Shown here: one piece after another, positions 1 to 5,097 of the stretch
Position numbering within the stretch: the first letter of the stretch is position 1
Layout of the letters: the number at the start of each line of letters is the position of its first letter
Notes under the pieces: generated by a model
What the model saw: only the letters and a program-made list of their open reading frames with translations
The model's database searches: none
Told to the model about the DNA's origin: nothing
Program-made: the position numbers and the translations under genes
Origin: Thermoplasmata archaeon
GTDB taxonomy: Archaea > Thermoplasmatota > Thermoplasmata > GCA-020350865
Direction: 5' to 3'
NCBI GenBank assembly: GCA_020351895.1
Contig: CP070672.1
Coordinates: 2,723,692-2,729,030 of the forward strand
DNA: 5,339 nucleotides

Positions 1-1
1 C

Positions 2-481
2 AAACAAGAGACTGGTGCTGTAATCGATTATAAGCCAGCTAGCAAGGATTGCTGCGAAAATATACTCGATGTAAATGCCGATATCCTAATAACCGCTGCA
101 GTTCCAGATCTAATAAAGCCGGGCGATGTTGACAGGCTTAGATTCAAGCTAATAGTTGAAGGTAGCAATATACCTATGTCACTTGACGTGGAAAATCTTT
201 GCTTCATGAAAGGTATTATTGTAGTTCCAGATTTTGTTGCTAATGCCGGCGGTGTAATAAGTTCATACGTTGAGTACATTGAAGGCGATAAAAGTAGTGC
301 ATTTAAAATGATCGAAGAGAAAGTTAGTATTAACACCAAATTTACTTTGGAAGAAGCAAAGAATAGACAATGCCTACCAAGAGAATGTGCTCTGGAAATC
401 GCAAAGGATAGGATAAGAAAAAAGTGCGGGGTATGCGATTTTTTAGATGAATATAAAACCAAAAAAATAATGGTTACTTAG
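2..481 (+). CDS. Glu/Leu/Phe/Val dehydrogenase, C-terminal part (5' end outside window)
   Basis: The frame is open from base 2 to a TAG at 479-481, giving 159 residues, so only the C-terminal third is present; an ATG at 176 is internal. It is the end of the NAD(P)-binding domain and the C-terminal helices of an amino acid dehydrogenase that reversibly deaminates an amino acid (most often glutamate) to its 2-oxo acid. Diagnostic stretches are ILITAAVPDLI, LIVEGSNIPMS and VVPDFVANAGGVISSYVEY; the last is the conserved NAGGV segment. The tail is longer than usual and ends in a lysine-rich stretch after KKCGVCDF, which carries a CXXC pair. It is not a copy of the neighbouring gdhA: where gdhA has EAANGPTTPEA this protein has EGSNIPMSLDV. 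It converges on gdhA across 162 bp. The family is secure. Substrate and cofactor cannot be set because the N-terminal catalytic domain is missing. Confidence 0.9.
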   Translation, partial: KQETGAVIDYKPASKDCCENILDVNADILITAAVPDLIKPGDVDRLRFKLIVEGSNIPMSLDVENLCFMKGIIVVPDFVANAGGVISSYVEYIEGDKSSAFKMIEEKVSINTKFTLEEAKNRQCLPRECALEIAKDRIRKKCGVCDFLDEYKTKKIMVT

Positions 482-527
482 ATTTATCGCTAAATCAAGT
501 AGAAATTATATAGTTGTAGAAGGCAAG

Positions 528-608
528 GTGAATCCAGAGTTGGAAAGGCACCGCGAGTTTGTACTGTTGACAAGTCCGTTTTTAGAGCCTCAAATTAAAT
601 TTCCCTAA
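528..608 (+). CDS. Possible 26-residue small ORF (weak)
   Basis: GTG at 528-530 opens a frame of 26 codons ending in TAA at 606-608. The peptide begins MNPELERHREFVLL and ends EPQIKFP. The same frame is open upstream to a stop at 468-470. GAAGG at 519-523 lies 4 bases before the GTG. The composition looks protein-like (charged N-terminus, hydrophobic centre) and lacks the usual low-complexity look of random AT-rich sequence. It could instead be a decayed gene end or chance. No homology is recognised. Confidence 0.15.
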   Translation: MNPELERHREFVLLTSPFLEPQIKFP

Positions 609-620
609 TATGGAATACTG

Positions 621-637
621 ATCAATATGATATTGAT
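621..637. repeat. Perfect 17-bp palindrome between convergent genes
   Basis: ATCAATAT and ATATTGAT form perfect 8-bp arms around a single G at 629. It lies 6 bp beyond the gdhA stop codon (TGA at 646-644 on the minus strand). The A/T-rich arms would make a weak RNA hairpin, so an operator or bidirectional 3'-end element is as likely as a hairpin terminator. A second small inverted repeat, GGGA-AAA-TCCC at 648-658, lies in the last gdhA codons. Confidence 0.6.
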
Positions 638-643
638 ATAACA

Positions 644-1990
644 TCACGGGAAAATCCCACGATGCATAATAGCATCTGCCACTCTTTGAACAGCCAACAT
701 ATAAGCCGCTGTTCTCATGTCAACCTTTTCCTTTAGGCTGATATCCAAGACTTCATGGAAGGCCTTTGTCATGATTTCCCTCAGCTGGATGTTCACATCT
801 CTTTCAGACCAGAAGAATTGCTGGAGACCCTGCACCCACTCGAAATAGGAGACCGTGACTCCACCTGCATTTGCGAGAATATCTGGTATTAGAAAGATAT
901 TCTTTTCAATAAGAATCTTATCCGCTTCTGGCGTGGTTGGGCCGTTTGCCGCCTCGGCCACTATTTTTGCCTTTATATTATCTGCATTTTCATCTGTAAT
1001 CTGGTTCTCCAAGGCAGCGGGGACCAACACATCGCAGTCCAATTCCAAAACCTCTTTTGGACCGAGATCATCGTTTGCACCTTCAAATCCGATTACACTG
1101 CCGGTTTTACTCTTATGTTCTATGAGCTTGGGAATGTTCAATCCCTCTTTGTTCGCAATTCCTCCTTTGCTGTCACTTACTGCAATGATTTTTGCACCTT
1201 TGGCCGATAGAAGTGCAGCAGAAATTGAGCCTGCATTTCCAAATCCTTGAATAGCCACACTAGCATTGTCGATTTTATATCCTGTTCCCTCATCACCGTC
1301 ACAAAGATCCCCTTCCATTTCACCTATTTCACACTCTTTCTGCCACTTTTCTGGTGGCATAACCTTGTGATCAAAATGCTTAAGGGCTTCTCTTATTGTG
1401 AACATGCATCCCCTTGCTGTCGCTTCGTTTCTTCCTAAGGAACCCCCAATATGAATAGGTTTTCCTGTAACCACCCCTGGAACTGAATAACCTTTAATTG
1501 AACTGTATGTATCCATAATCCAGGCCATTGTTTGGGCATTTGTGTATACATCAGGCGCTGGTATGTCCCTCTCAGGGCCGATTATTATTGATATTTCTGT
1601 GGTAAATCTCCTTGTCAATCGCTCCAATTCCCTTTGTGACATCTCTTTTGGATTGCAGATCACACCACCCTTTGCACCGCCGTATGGTATATTCACCACG
1701 GCACTCTTCCAAGTCATCCACATGGCTAAAGCTCTAACCTCATCCAACGAAACATTCCAGTGATATCTGATACCACCTTTGCAAGGTCCTCGGGCCATGT
1801 TATGTTGAACCCGATATCCGGTAAAACATTTGATTTCACCCGAGTCCAATCTAACAGGGAAATTAACTGAAAGCTCCCTCCTTGGATTTCTTAGAAATTC
1901 GTGAATTCCCTTCTTTATTTTCAATCTCTCTGCTACCATATCGAGCTGATGTTGTGCTATTTTAAACGGATTTGTTTCTGACTCACTCAT
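644..1990 (-). CDS. gdhA: Glutamate dehydrogenase, full length with an acidic insertion
   Basis: This 448-residue hexameric-type glutamate dehydrogenase interconverts glutamate with 2-oxoglutarate and ammonia in the cytoplasm using NAD(H) or NADP(H). The dimerisation and substrate domain (about 1-200) shows ARGPCKGGIR with K71, WMTWKSAV with K95, PYGGAKGGV with catalytic K107, and IPAPDVYTN with catalytic D147. The nucleotide domain shows the Rossmann turn GFGNAG (249-254), then AVSDSKGG, in which D273 lies near the end of the second strand. The C-terminal NAGGV segment is also present. The ATG at 1990 is supported by GGAGGT six bases upstream. The protein is about 30 residues longer than the usual 415-420. 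The extra length lies between HFD (205-207) and VAIQGFG (245-251), where only about a dozen residues are normal; this segment is acidic and contains C220 and C230. The gene is in the same orientation as the upstream radical SAM gene, 284 bp away, probably with its own promoter. The family call is secure; cofactor preference is not settled. Confidence 0.97.
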   Translation of the reverse strand: MSESETNPFKIAQHQLDMVAERLKIKKGIHEFLRNPRRELSVNFPVRLDSGEIKCFTGYRVQHNMARGPCKGGIRYHWNVSLDEVRALAMWMTWKSAVVNIPYGGAKGGVICNPKEMSQRELERLTRRFTTEISIIIGPERDIPAPDVYTNAQTMAWIMDTYSSIKGYSVPGVVTGKPIHIGGSLGRNEATARGCMFTIREALKHFDHKVMPPEKWQKECEIGEMEGDLCDGDEGTGYKIDNASVAIQGFGNAGSISAALLSAKGAKIIAVSDSKGGIANKEGLNIPKLIEHKSKTGSVIGFEGANDDLGPKEVLELDCDVLVPAALENQITDENADNIKAKIVAEAANGPTTPEADKILIEKNIFLIPDILANAGGVTVSYFEWVQGLQQFFWSERDVNIQLREIMTKAFHEVLDISLKEKVDMRTAAYMLAVQRVADAIMHRGIFP

Positions 1991-1996
1991 TCTATT

Positions 1997-2002
1997 ACCT
2001 CC
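1997..2002 (-). promoter_or_regulatory. Ribosome binding site of gdhA
   Basis: The minus strand reads GGAGGT, then six bases, then ATG at 1990. This near-perfect match to the archaeal anti-Shine-Dalgarno fixes the start codon and implies a leadered, probably well translated mRNA. Confidence 0.85.
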
Positions 2003-2147
2003 AAATTTTACTTACCAAAATGTTAGCTCTTAGCTTTTAGTTCTTTTCCTGTTATCATTTTTTTCCATTTTGCTCCGGTATTTTTGCCATTTTTGTCATA
2101 TTATTAGTTGTAAATGTCCCTTGGCATTTTGGGGAATAATATCATGG

Positions 2148-2156
2148 TATTTAAAA
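2148..2156 (-). promoter_or_regulatory. Putative TATA box for gdhA
   Basis: The minus strand reads TTTTAAATA, close to the archaeal TATA consensus. Transcription would start about 25 bases downstream, near 2125, leaving a leader of about 130 bases before the gdhA ATG. That is long for an archaeal mRNA, and further A/T-rich boxes lie upstream, so the choice is tentative. Confidence 0.4.
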
Positions 2157-2274
2157 GTTATCAAAAATAGGCGGTCCAGAGATGGTTTAAATTGAATATT
2201 TTTTAACTCTCAAATAACCATTTAAAATTTTTATAAAAACTACTTGTTTGAGCACCTAAGAAACAGATAATTTT

Positions 2275-3753
2275 CTAGCTAACTGCCTCAATAATACCCT
2301 TTCTTTTGGCCATATGCTCTATATGGTTGATTGCGGTCCAGTATAGGGGGAACATGAAGGGACCATACCACAGGCCTTTTAAGTATTCCTTAGAGAATCG
2401 TTTCATCCAATAGATATCGTGTGCCAGGCATCTTTTAAGAAGCTCCATCTGAAGCTCTGTCACCTGTTCTAATTTATACCAGCCGTCACCCTTTAGTTTG
2501 GCCCAGGGGACGAAGAACAAGGGTACTATTACACACCGAAGATTCTTCATCTCCTTAACTACCTGGATGGTTTCGATTGTATCCTCCTCTTTCTCCTCTG
2601 GAAGTCCTACAATAAGTGTGTATATAGGCACAACTCTATTATCATGGAGCAGTGCCGTGGTCTCTTTGACTAGATCGGGCCAGTCCTCGGGTTTGAATGG
2701 GCTCGCCTTGGCTGGCATAATCTTCTTTGCAAGCCTGGAAGAACATGTTTCGATGCCGATTTCACATCCCACGAAATCCTGGTTTTGAAGGGTGATTTCG
2801 GCTCCCTTTTCAATGAGTTTTGGATCCGAGGCAGCGGCAGCCAAGGAAATATGGCTCCATCCAAATATTTTGTAGTACTTCGAAGTTATATTGAATAATT
2901 TTAGAACCTTCTTCCTGTTCGGCTTCACTCCTTTCACACCATATAAAAGCACATCTTCTCCATGAAGAATCCCATCAAATATTCCAGCTTCTGAATTGAC
3001 TTTCATCTCCTTTTCAATGGTCTCGTAGGGATACCACCTCAAAGGCCGATTCGTTACTGTGCAGAACTTGCAGCCCCTGGGACATCCCCTTCCTATCTCT
3101 GTCAGTCCATTTACAGTTGGAGCCTTTATTGTGGATATATCCTCAAGTTCCGGTATCTCATCCTTCTTTGTCTCGTAGAATTTCGGAAGCTCTTCCCCAT
3201 TTAGGGCCATCTGGAAGAGCCTTGTCAGGATTTTCTCGCTTTCACCATAAACTGCGCAGTCAATTCCATATTCATTTAGAAATTCCGGCTTGTGTTTAAA
3301 CTGCCAGGTTCCTCCTCCAACTATGATCTTTAAGCCATTATTTTTCCTGGCCATCACGCTGGGGTCTGTAAGGAGTCTCTTGAAGTGAACAGCTACATAG
3401 GGATCGCCGGTCCTGAGAACCTTGGCCCATGTAATGGATGAAGGCCCCCAGCCCAAGGGATCCATCACATGTATTCCCAGAACCCTTGCCTTGGGTAGAA
3501 ATTTGTGCAGATGGGAAGGGGCCACAGTCACAACATCGAATCCTTCATCTATGAGCTTTGCCTCCACCTTTCTCAGGCTGTAGGGTGCCAGCTGCGCCAC
3601 GCCATTTTTATGTTTAATATTGGGACAGAAAAGAAGATGGTAGAACCACTCTGGGAAAAAACCTTCAGGGGCCGATGTGCCGAAACCCAAAATCTCTTTA
3701 TCATGATGAGTGGTCATTAGAGTCCTATCTGCAGTCAGAACTATATCTGACAC
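2275..3753 (-). CDS. Archaeal radical SAM protein with N-terminal Rossmann-like domain, substrate unknown
   Basis: From GTG at 3753 this is 492 residues. The radical SAM core (about 215-430) starts at GRGCPRGCKFC: C224, C228 and C231 form the canonical CX3CX2C that binds a [4Fe-4S] cluster and cleaves S-adenosylmethionine to a radical. Later core features are EIGIETCSSRLAKKIM and YTLIVGLPEE. The region before it (about 55-185) looks Rossmann-like, with IIVGGGTW (143-150) and CAVYGESE (166-173), as in the domain preceding the core in B12-binding radical SAM enzymes. No clear DXHXXG cobalamin-ligand motif is visible, so B12 use is unproven. The N-terminal SDIVLTADRTLM recalls an archaeal family whose function I cannot name. 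TTG at 3762 is the longest start, but GGGAGG would then end one base before it; GTG at 3753 gives 10 bases and was preferred. Its GC content looks higher than that of the operon to its right. The product is probably cytoplasmic. Confidence 0.88.
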   Translation of the reverse strand: MSDIVLTADRTLMTTHHDKEILGFGTSAPEGFFPEWFYHLLFCPNIKHKNGVAQLAPYSLRKVEAKLIDEGFDVVTVAPSHLHKFLPKARVLGIHVMDPLGWGPSSITWAKVLRTGDPYVAVHFKRLLTDPSVMARKNNGLKIIVGGGTWQFKHKPEFLNEYGIDCAVYGESEKILTRLFQMALNGEELPKFYETKKDEIPELEDISTIKAPTVNGLTEIGRGCPRGCKFCTVTNRPLRWYPYETIEKEMKVNSEAGIFDGILHGEDVLLYGVKGVKPNRKKVLKLFNITSKYYKIFGWSHISLAAAASDPKLIEKGAEITLQNQDFVGCEIGIETCSSRLAKKIMPAKASPFKPEDWPDLVKETTALLHDNRVVPIYTLIVGLPEEKEEDTIETIQVVKEMKNLRCVIVPLFFVPWAKLKGDGWYKLEQVTELQMELLKRCLAHDIYWMKRFSKEYLKGLWYGPFMFPLYWTAINHIEHMAKRKGIIEAVS

Positions 3754-3763
3754 AACATCCAAG

Positions 3764-3769
3764 CCTCCC
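3764..3769 (-). promoter_or_regulatory. Ribosome binding site deciding the radical SAM start
   Basis: The minus strand reads GGGAGG. It lies one base before TTG at 3762 and ten bases before in-frame GTG at 3753. One base is too close for a Shine-Dalgarno interaction, so GTG is the more likely start. An ATG at 3758 is out of frame. Confidence 0.6.
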
Positions 3770-3806
3770 TTAAATTCGCCCTTATGCTGAAATGTACTTA
3801 CGGGAT

Positions 3807-3822
3807 TTATAATAAATTTATC
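3807..3822 (-). promoter_or_regulatory. Putative promoter of the radical SAM gene
   Basis: The minus strand has an A/T-only box, ATAAATTTATTATAAA, preceded by CCG at the position of a B-recognition element. Initiation about 25 bases downstream, near 3788, would give a leader of about 35 bases that carries the ribosome binding site. This spacing fits a normal leadered archaeal mRNA. Confidence 0.5.
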
Positions 3823-3860
3823 GGTTGCTCATTACCCTCGAAATTGGCTTACAAAAGAAT

Positions 3861-3917
3861 ACCTTTTAACCTTTATTCCAAGGTTTATTTCCCGATTTAT
3901 TGGATTTTTTAAAAGGT
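3861..3917. repeat. Nested inverted repeats upstream of the radical SAM gene
   Basis: ACCTTTTAA (3861-3869) and TTAAAAGGT (3909-3917) are perfect 9-bp inverted arms. A second pair, AACCTT (3868-3873) and AAGGTT (3880-3885), is nested inside and shares two bases with the outer left arm. They lie about 45-100 bp upstream of the putative promoter at 3807-3822, so they may be regulator sites. The A/T bias of the region makes chance possible. Confidence 0.45.
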
Positions 3918-3944
3918 TTTAATCAAGGGAAAATACAGGGTCAA

Positions 3945-3960
3945 GAGAAAGAAATATAAG
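3945..3960 (+). promoter_or_regulatory. Putative + strand promoter in front of the hairpin element
   Basis: GAGAAAGAAATATAAG reads as a purine-rich B-recognition-like segment followed by the TATA-like AAATATAAG (3952-3960). Its centre is about 25 bases before 3981, exactly where the long inverted repeat begins. No protein-coding gene follows on this strand, so the promoter would serve a non-coding RNA. Confidence 0.3.
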
Positions 3961-3980
3961 GTGCGAATCCAATTGTACAA

Positions 3981-4068
3981 TCCCCAACTCCCTACCTACC
4001 CTTCCTCGCAAAAATTTATCGTGGCTATCTGACCCGAAAATTTTTCTTCTAAGGTTGGGAGTTGGGGG
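3981..4068 (+). ncRNA. Candidate structured small RNA (long imperfect hairpin)
   Basis: CCCCAACTCCC (3982-3992) pairs perfectly with GGGAGTTGGGG (4057-4067). After one mismatch the stem continues with ACCT (3994-3997) against AGGT (4052-4055), giving 15 pairs in 16 positions. Beyond an asymmetric internal loop (12 and 6 bases), AAAAATTT (4010-4017) pairs with AAATTTTT (4038-4045). TCG (4019-4021) and CGA (4035-4037), with GG/CC above, close an eight-base apical loop. A T-rich tract, TTTCTTT (4072-4078), follows on the + strand, and a TATA-like box lies at the right distance before it. The inverted repeat is certain. That it is transcribed, and on which strand, is inference. It matches no RNA family I recognise; the clear boxes of C/D or H/ACA guides are missing. 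Confidence 0.3.
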
Positions 4069-4083
4069 AACTTTCTTTGTAGC

Positions 4084-4120
4084 CATATTATTATCAGAAT
4101 TGATAATAACATGTTATTGA
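4084..4120. repeat. Cluster of operator-like half-sites
   Basis: TTATTATCA (4088-4096) and TGATAATAA (4101-4109) form a perfect 9-bp inverted repeat with a 4-bp spacer; after one mismatch, CAT (4084-4086) and ATG (4111-4113) extend it. The right arm also takes part in a second perfect palindrome, AATAACATGTTATT (4105-4118). A third related half-site, TGTTATTGA, lies at 4112-4120. Overlapping half-sites of this kind are typical of binding sites for dimeric regulators. It also contains minus-strand TATA-like sequence about 25 bases before the right end of the long hairpin. Confidence 0.5.
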
Positions 4121-4151
4121 CCACAAAACCCGCTTTCCTCTTCCTTATGAT

Positions 4152-4247
4152 TCACGTTACCGCTTCGCCATACCCTCCGCTAGAGTCTCTACATCCATCA
4201 GAATTCCCAATTAACACCCCACCCTCTCTCCGAATAAAATTCTCCAC
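4152..4247 (-). CDS. Possible 31-residue small ORF with good ribosome binding site
   Basis: GTG at 4247-4245 opens a 31-codon frame ending in TGA at 4154-4152. GGAGG (4258-4254 on the minus strand) lies six bases before the GTG, an ideal spacing. The peptide, MENFIRREGG at its start, is rich in Gly, Ser and charged residues and has no recognisable domain or membrane segment. It lies 77 bp downstream of the toxin-like gene on the same strand and could be co-transcribed with it. The apparent ribosome binding site is also one arm of a GC-rich hairpin, so it may be coincidental. Confidence 0.2.
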   Translation of the reverse strand: MENFIRREGGVLIGNSDGCRDSSGGYGEAVT

Positions 4248-4254
4248 TTTCCCC

Positions 4255-4284
4255 CTCCGGCGCGCATTGCGCAGGCGCTTGGAG
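4255..4284. repeat. GC-rich hairpin in A/T-rich surroundings
   Basis: CTCC (4255-4258) pairs with GGAG (4281-4284), and GCGC (4260-4263) pairs with GCGC (4275-4278). A second GCGC copy at 4269-4272 and the GC-ATT-GC core at 4264-4270 offer alternative pairings. Just beyond lie the CCGCGG palindrome (4287-4292) and a T6 run (4294-4299). On the + strand this looks like an intrinsic terminator, but no + strand gene precedes it. On the minus strand it falls 40-70 bp past the toxin-like gene. Confidence 0.5.
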
Positions 4285-4323
4285 AACCGCGGGTTTTTTG
4301 GTATATTTGTGAATAGAATCTTT

Positions 4324-5097
4324 TCATAAAATTTTCATTATGCTCGATTCCACAACGGATTTATCTATATCGATTATTTCTGAAACCATCCTTATTTCTT
4401 CTTTATTTTGTTTCCTTTTAAATTGTTCCATAGTTTCAGGTTCGATCAATTCCATCAACGCATCCCTGTCAATCTCTTCTGAATGGAATAATAAAAGTAC
4501 TGCAATATCACATGCATCCTTGATTCTTTTATGATCTTTATCTCTATTTGGATACGATTTTAACTTTGTTGCTAGCAATAGTAATGGATTAGGAACAAAT
4601 ATATTCTTTTCAAACTCTCTTATTTCCTTTCGATAATTATCGTCCTTGAAAACATAATCAAGTAGCGGTTCATCGATTGGGGTGAAGCCAAATTTATCCT
4701 GAAATCCCTTAGGTATCTTATTTACAATTAAATCCACGTATATCTGGATAATTTGATACATGGGAATGTCCTTTGCGGAATTGCCATTCAGCACTTCACC
4801 TGTCTCGGCATGGATTTGTTTGAACAGTCTGAATGATTGAGGAGTAAATCCAAGATCATTAATCAATATTTTATAAGATTTGGCAAAGGCTGTTTTGTCA
4901 AGGTCTGCTTCTTCCATTTTAAATCCCAAATCGATATCCCTCGAACCTATATATTCGCGACCAGTTGTTTCTCTGTATTTATCGCTCACGAGAAAGTATC
5001 CTGCCCAGCCGCCCAAAACGACAAAAGGTTCATAAATGGACTCTATGACTTCTTTAAGGTAATTTTTCGACAACTCAATCTCTTTTAGCTCGTACAT
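4324..5097 (-). CDS. AbiEii/MenT-like nucleotidyltransferase, putative type IV toxin
   Basis: This 257-residue protein has a DNA polymerase beta-type nucleotidyltransferase fold. FVVLGGWAGYFL carries the GG pair (29-30), and GSRDIDLGF carries the metal-binding D54 and D56. IYVDLI (119-124) supplies a likely third carboxylate, D122. The segment LLATKLKSYPNRDKDHKRIKD (174-194) contains K178, R185 and K187, followed by D197 in a helix of the type seen in AbiEii/MenT proteins. Members of that family act as toxins, in known cases by modifying tRNA, and are paired with an AbiEi-type antitoxin. The ATG at 5097 has GGTGA six bases upstream. The gene starts 23 bp inside the end of the AbiEi-like gene, implying translational coupling. 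Sampled sequence is strikingly A/T-rich compared with the radical SAM gene, suggesting acquisition. It could be another minimal nucleotidyltransferase rather than a toxin; the fold is more secure than the role. Confidence 0.75.
   Translation of the reverse strand: MYELKEIELSKNYLKEVIESIYEPFVVLGGWAGYFLVSDKYRETTGREYIGSRDIDLGFKMEEADLDKTAFAKSYKILINDLGFTPQSFRLFKQIHAETGEVLNGNSAKDIPMYQIIQIYVDLIVNKIPKGFQDKFGFTPIDEPLLDYVFKDDNYRKEIREFEKNIFVPNPLLLLATKLKSYPNRDKDHKRIKDACDIAVLLLFHSEEIDRDALMELIEPETMEQFKRKQNKEEIRMVSEIIDIDKSVVESSIMKIL

Larger units (their letters stand above)
482..643. other. Convergent intergenic region between the two dehydrogenase genes
   Basis: These 162 bp separate two converging genes, so no promoter is expected for either. 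Two things are visible. One is a short open frame, GTG 528 to TAA 608, with a weak GAAGG 4 bases before the GTG. The other is a perfect palindrome at 621-637. No T-run longer than five bases marks an obvious terminator on either strand, and no RNA gene was recognised. Confidence 0.6.
1991..2274 (-). other. gdhA leader and upstream intergenic region
   Basis: These 284 bp lie between the stop of the radical SAM gene and gdhA. On the + strand three near-identical heptamers run in tandem at 2023-2043 (TTAGCTC, TTAGCTT, TTAGTTC). Two tandem nonamers lie at 2081-2098 (TTTTTGCCA, TTTTTGTCA). On the minus strand a 14-codon frame (ATG at 2099, TGA ending at 2055) reads MTKMAKIPEQNGKK, without a visible ribosome binding site. 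Overlapping A/T boxes at 2221-2238 lie just past the radical SAM gene and could be either its 3'-end signal or a weak promoter. No longer gene is seen. Confidence 0.5.
3754..4323. other. 570-bp non-coding region rich in inverted repeats
   Basis: The stretch runs from the radical SAM start to the end of the nucleotidyltransferase gene. It holds, left to right, the radical SAM promoter, nested inverted repeats (3861-3917), an 88-bp hairpin-forming element with flanking signals (3945-4079), a cluster of operator-like half-sites (4084-4120), a 31-codon frame (4247 down to 4152, minus strand) and a GC-rich hairpin (4255-4284). The longest + strand frame (4111-4329) codes a low-complexity Pro/Leu/Arg peptide without a ribosome binding site and was not accepted as a gene. 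Confidence 0.6.

Noticed and set aside
28..462. 144-codon minus-strand frame at the left edge
   Set aside because: It is the antisense shadow of the dehydrogenase fragment, whose + strand translation carries clear family motifs.
855..1250. 131-codon + strand frame inside gdhA
   Set aside because: It is antisense to a full-length, motif-complete gdhA; the composition is that of a shadow frame.
2023..2043. Three tandem heptamers as a CRISPR array or satellite
   Set aside because: The units are seven bases without spacers, far too short for CRISPR; they are described only as a leader repeat.
3959..3971. AGGTGCGAATCCA resembling a tRNA T-arm
   Set aside because: Only two stem pairs flank the loop, and no acceptor stem, D-arm or anticodon arm can be built around it.
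3981..4068. Long inverted repeat as a miniature transposable element
   Set aside because: The arms could be terminal repeats, but no target-site duplication is visible in the flanks and the inner pairing continues towards the centre, which favours a folded RNA.
4287..4299. CCGCGGG followed by six T as an intrinsic terminator on the + strand
   Set aside because: No + strand gene precedes it, and archaeal termination does not depend on such hairpins; it is kept only as part of the GC-rich hairpin description.
4111..4329. 72-codon + strand frame in the repeat-rich gap
   Set aside because: It has no ribosome binding site, is low in complexity (Pro, Leu, Arg), crosses the GC-rich hairpin and runs into the 3' end of the toxin-like gene on the other strand.
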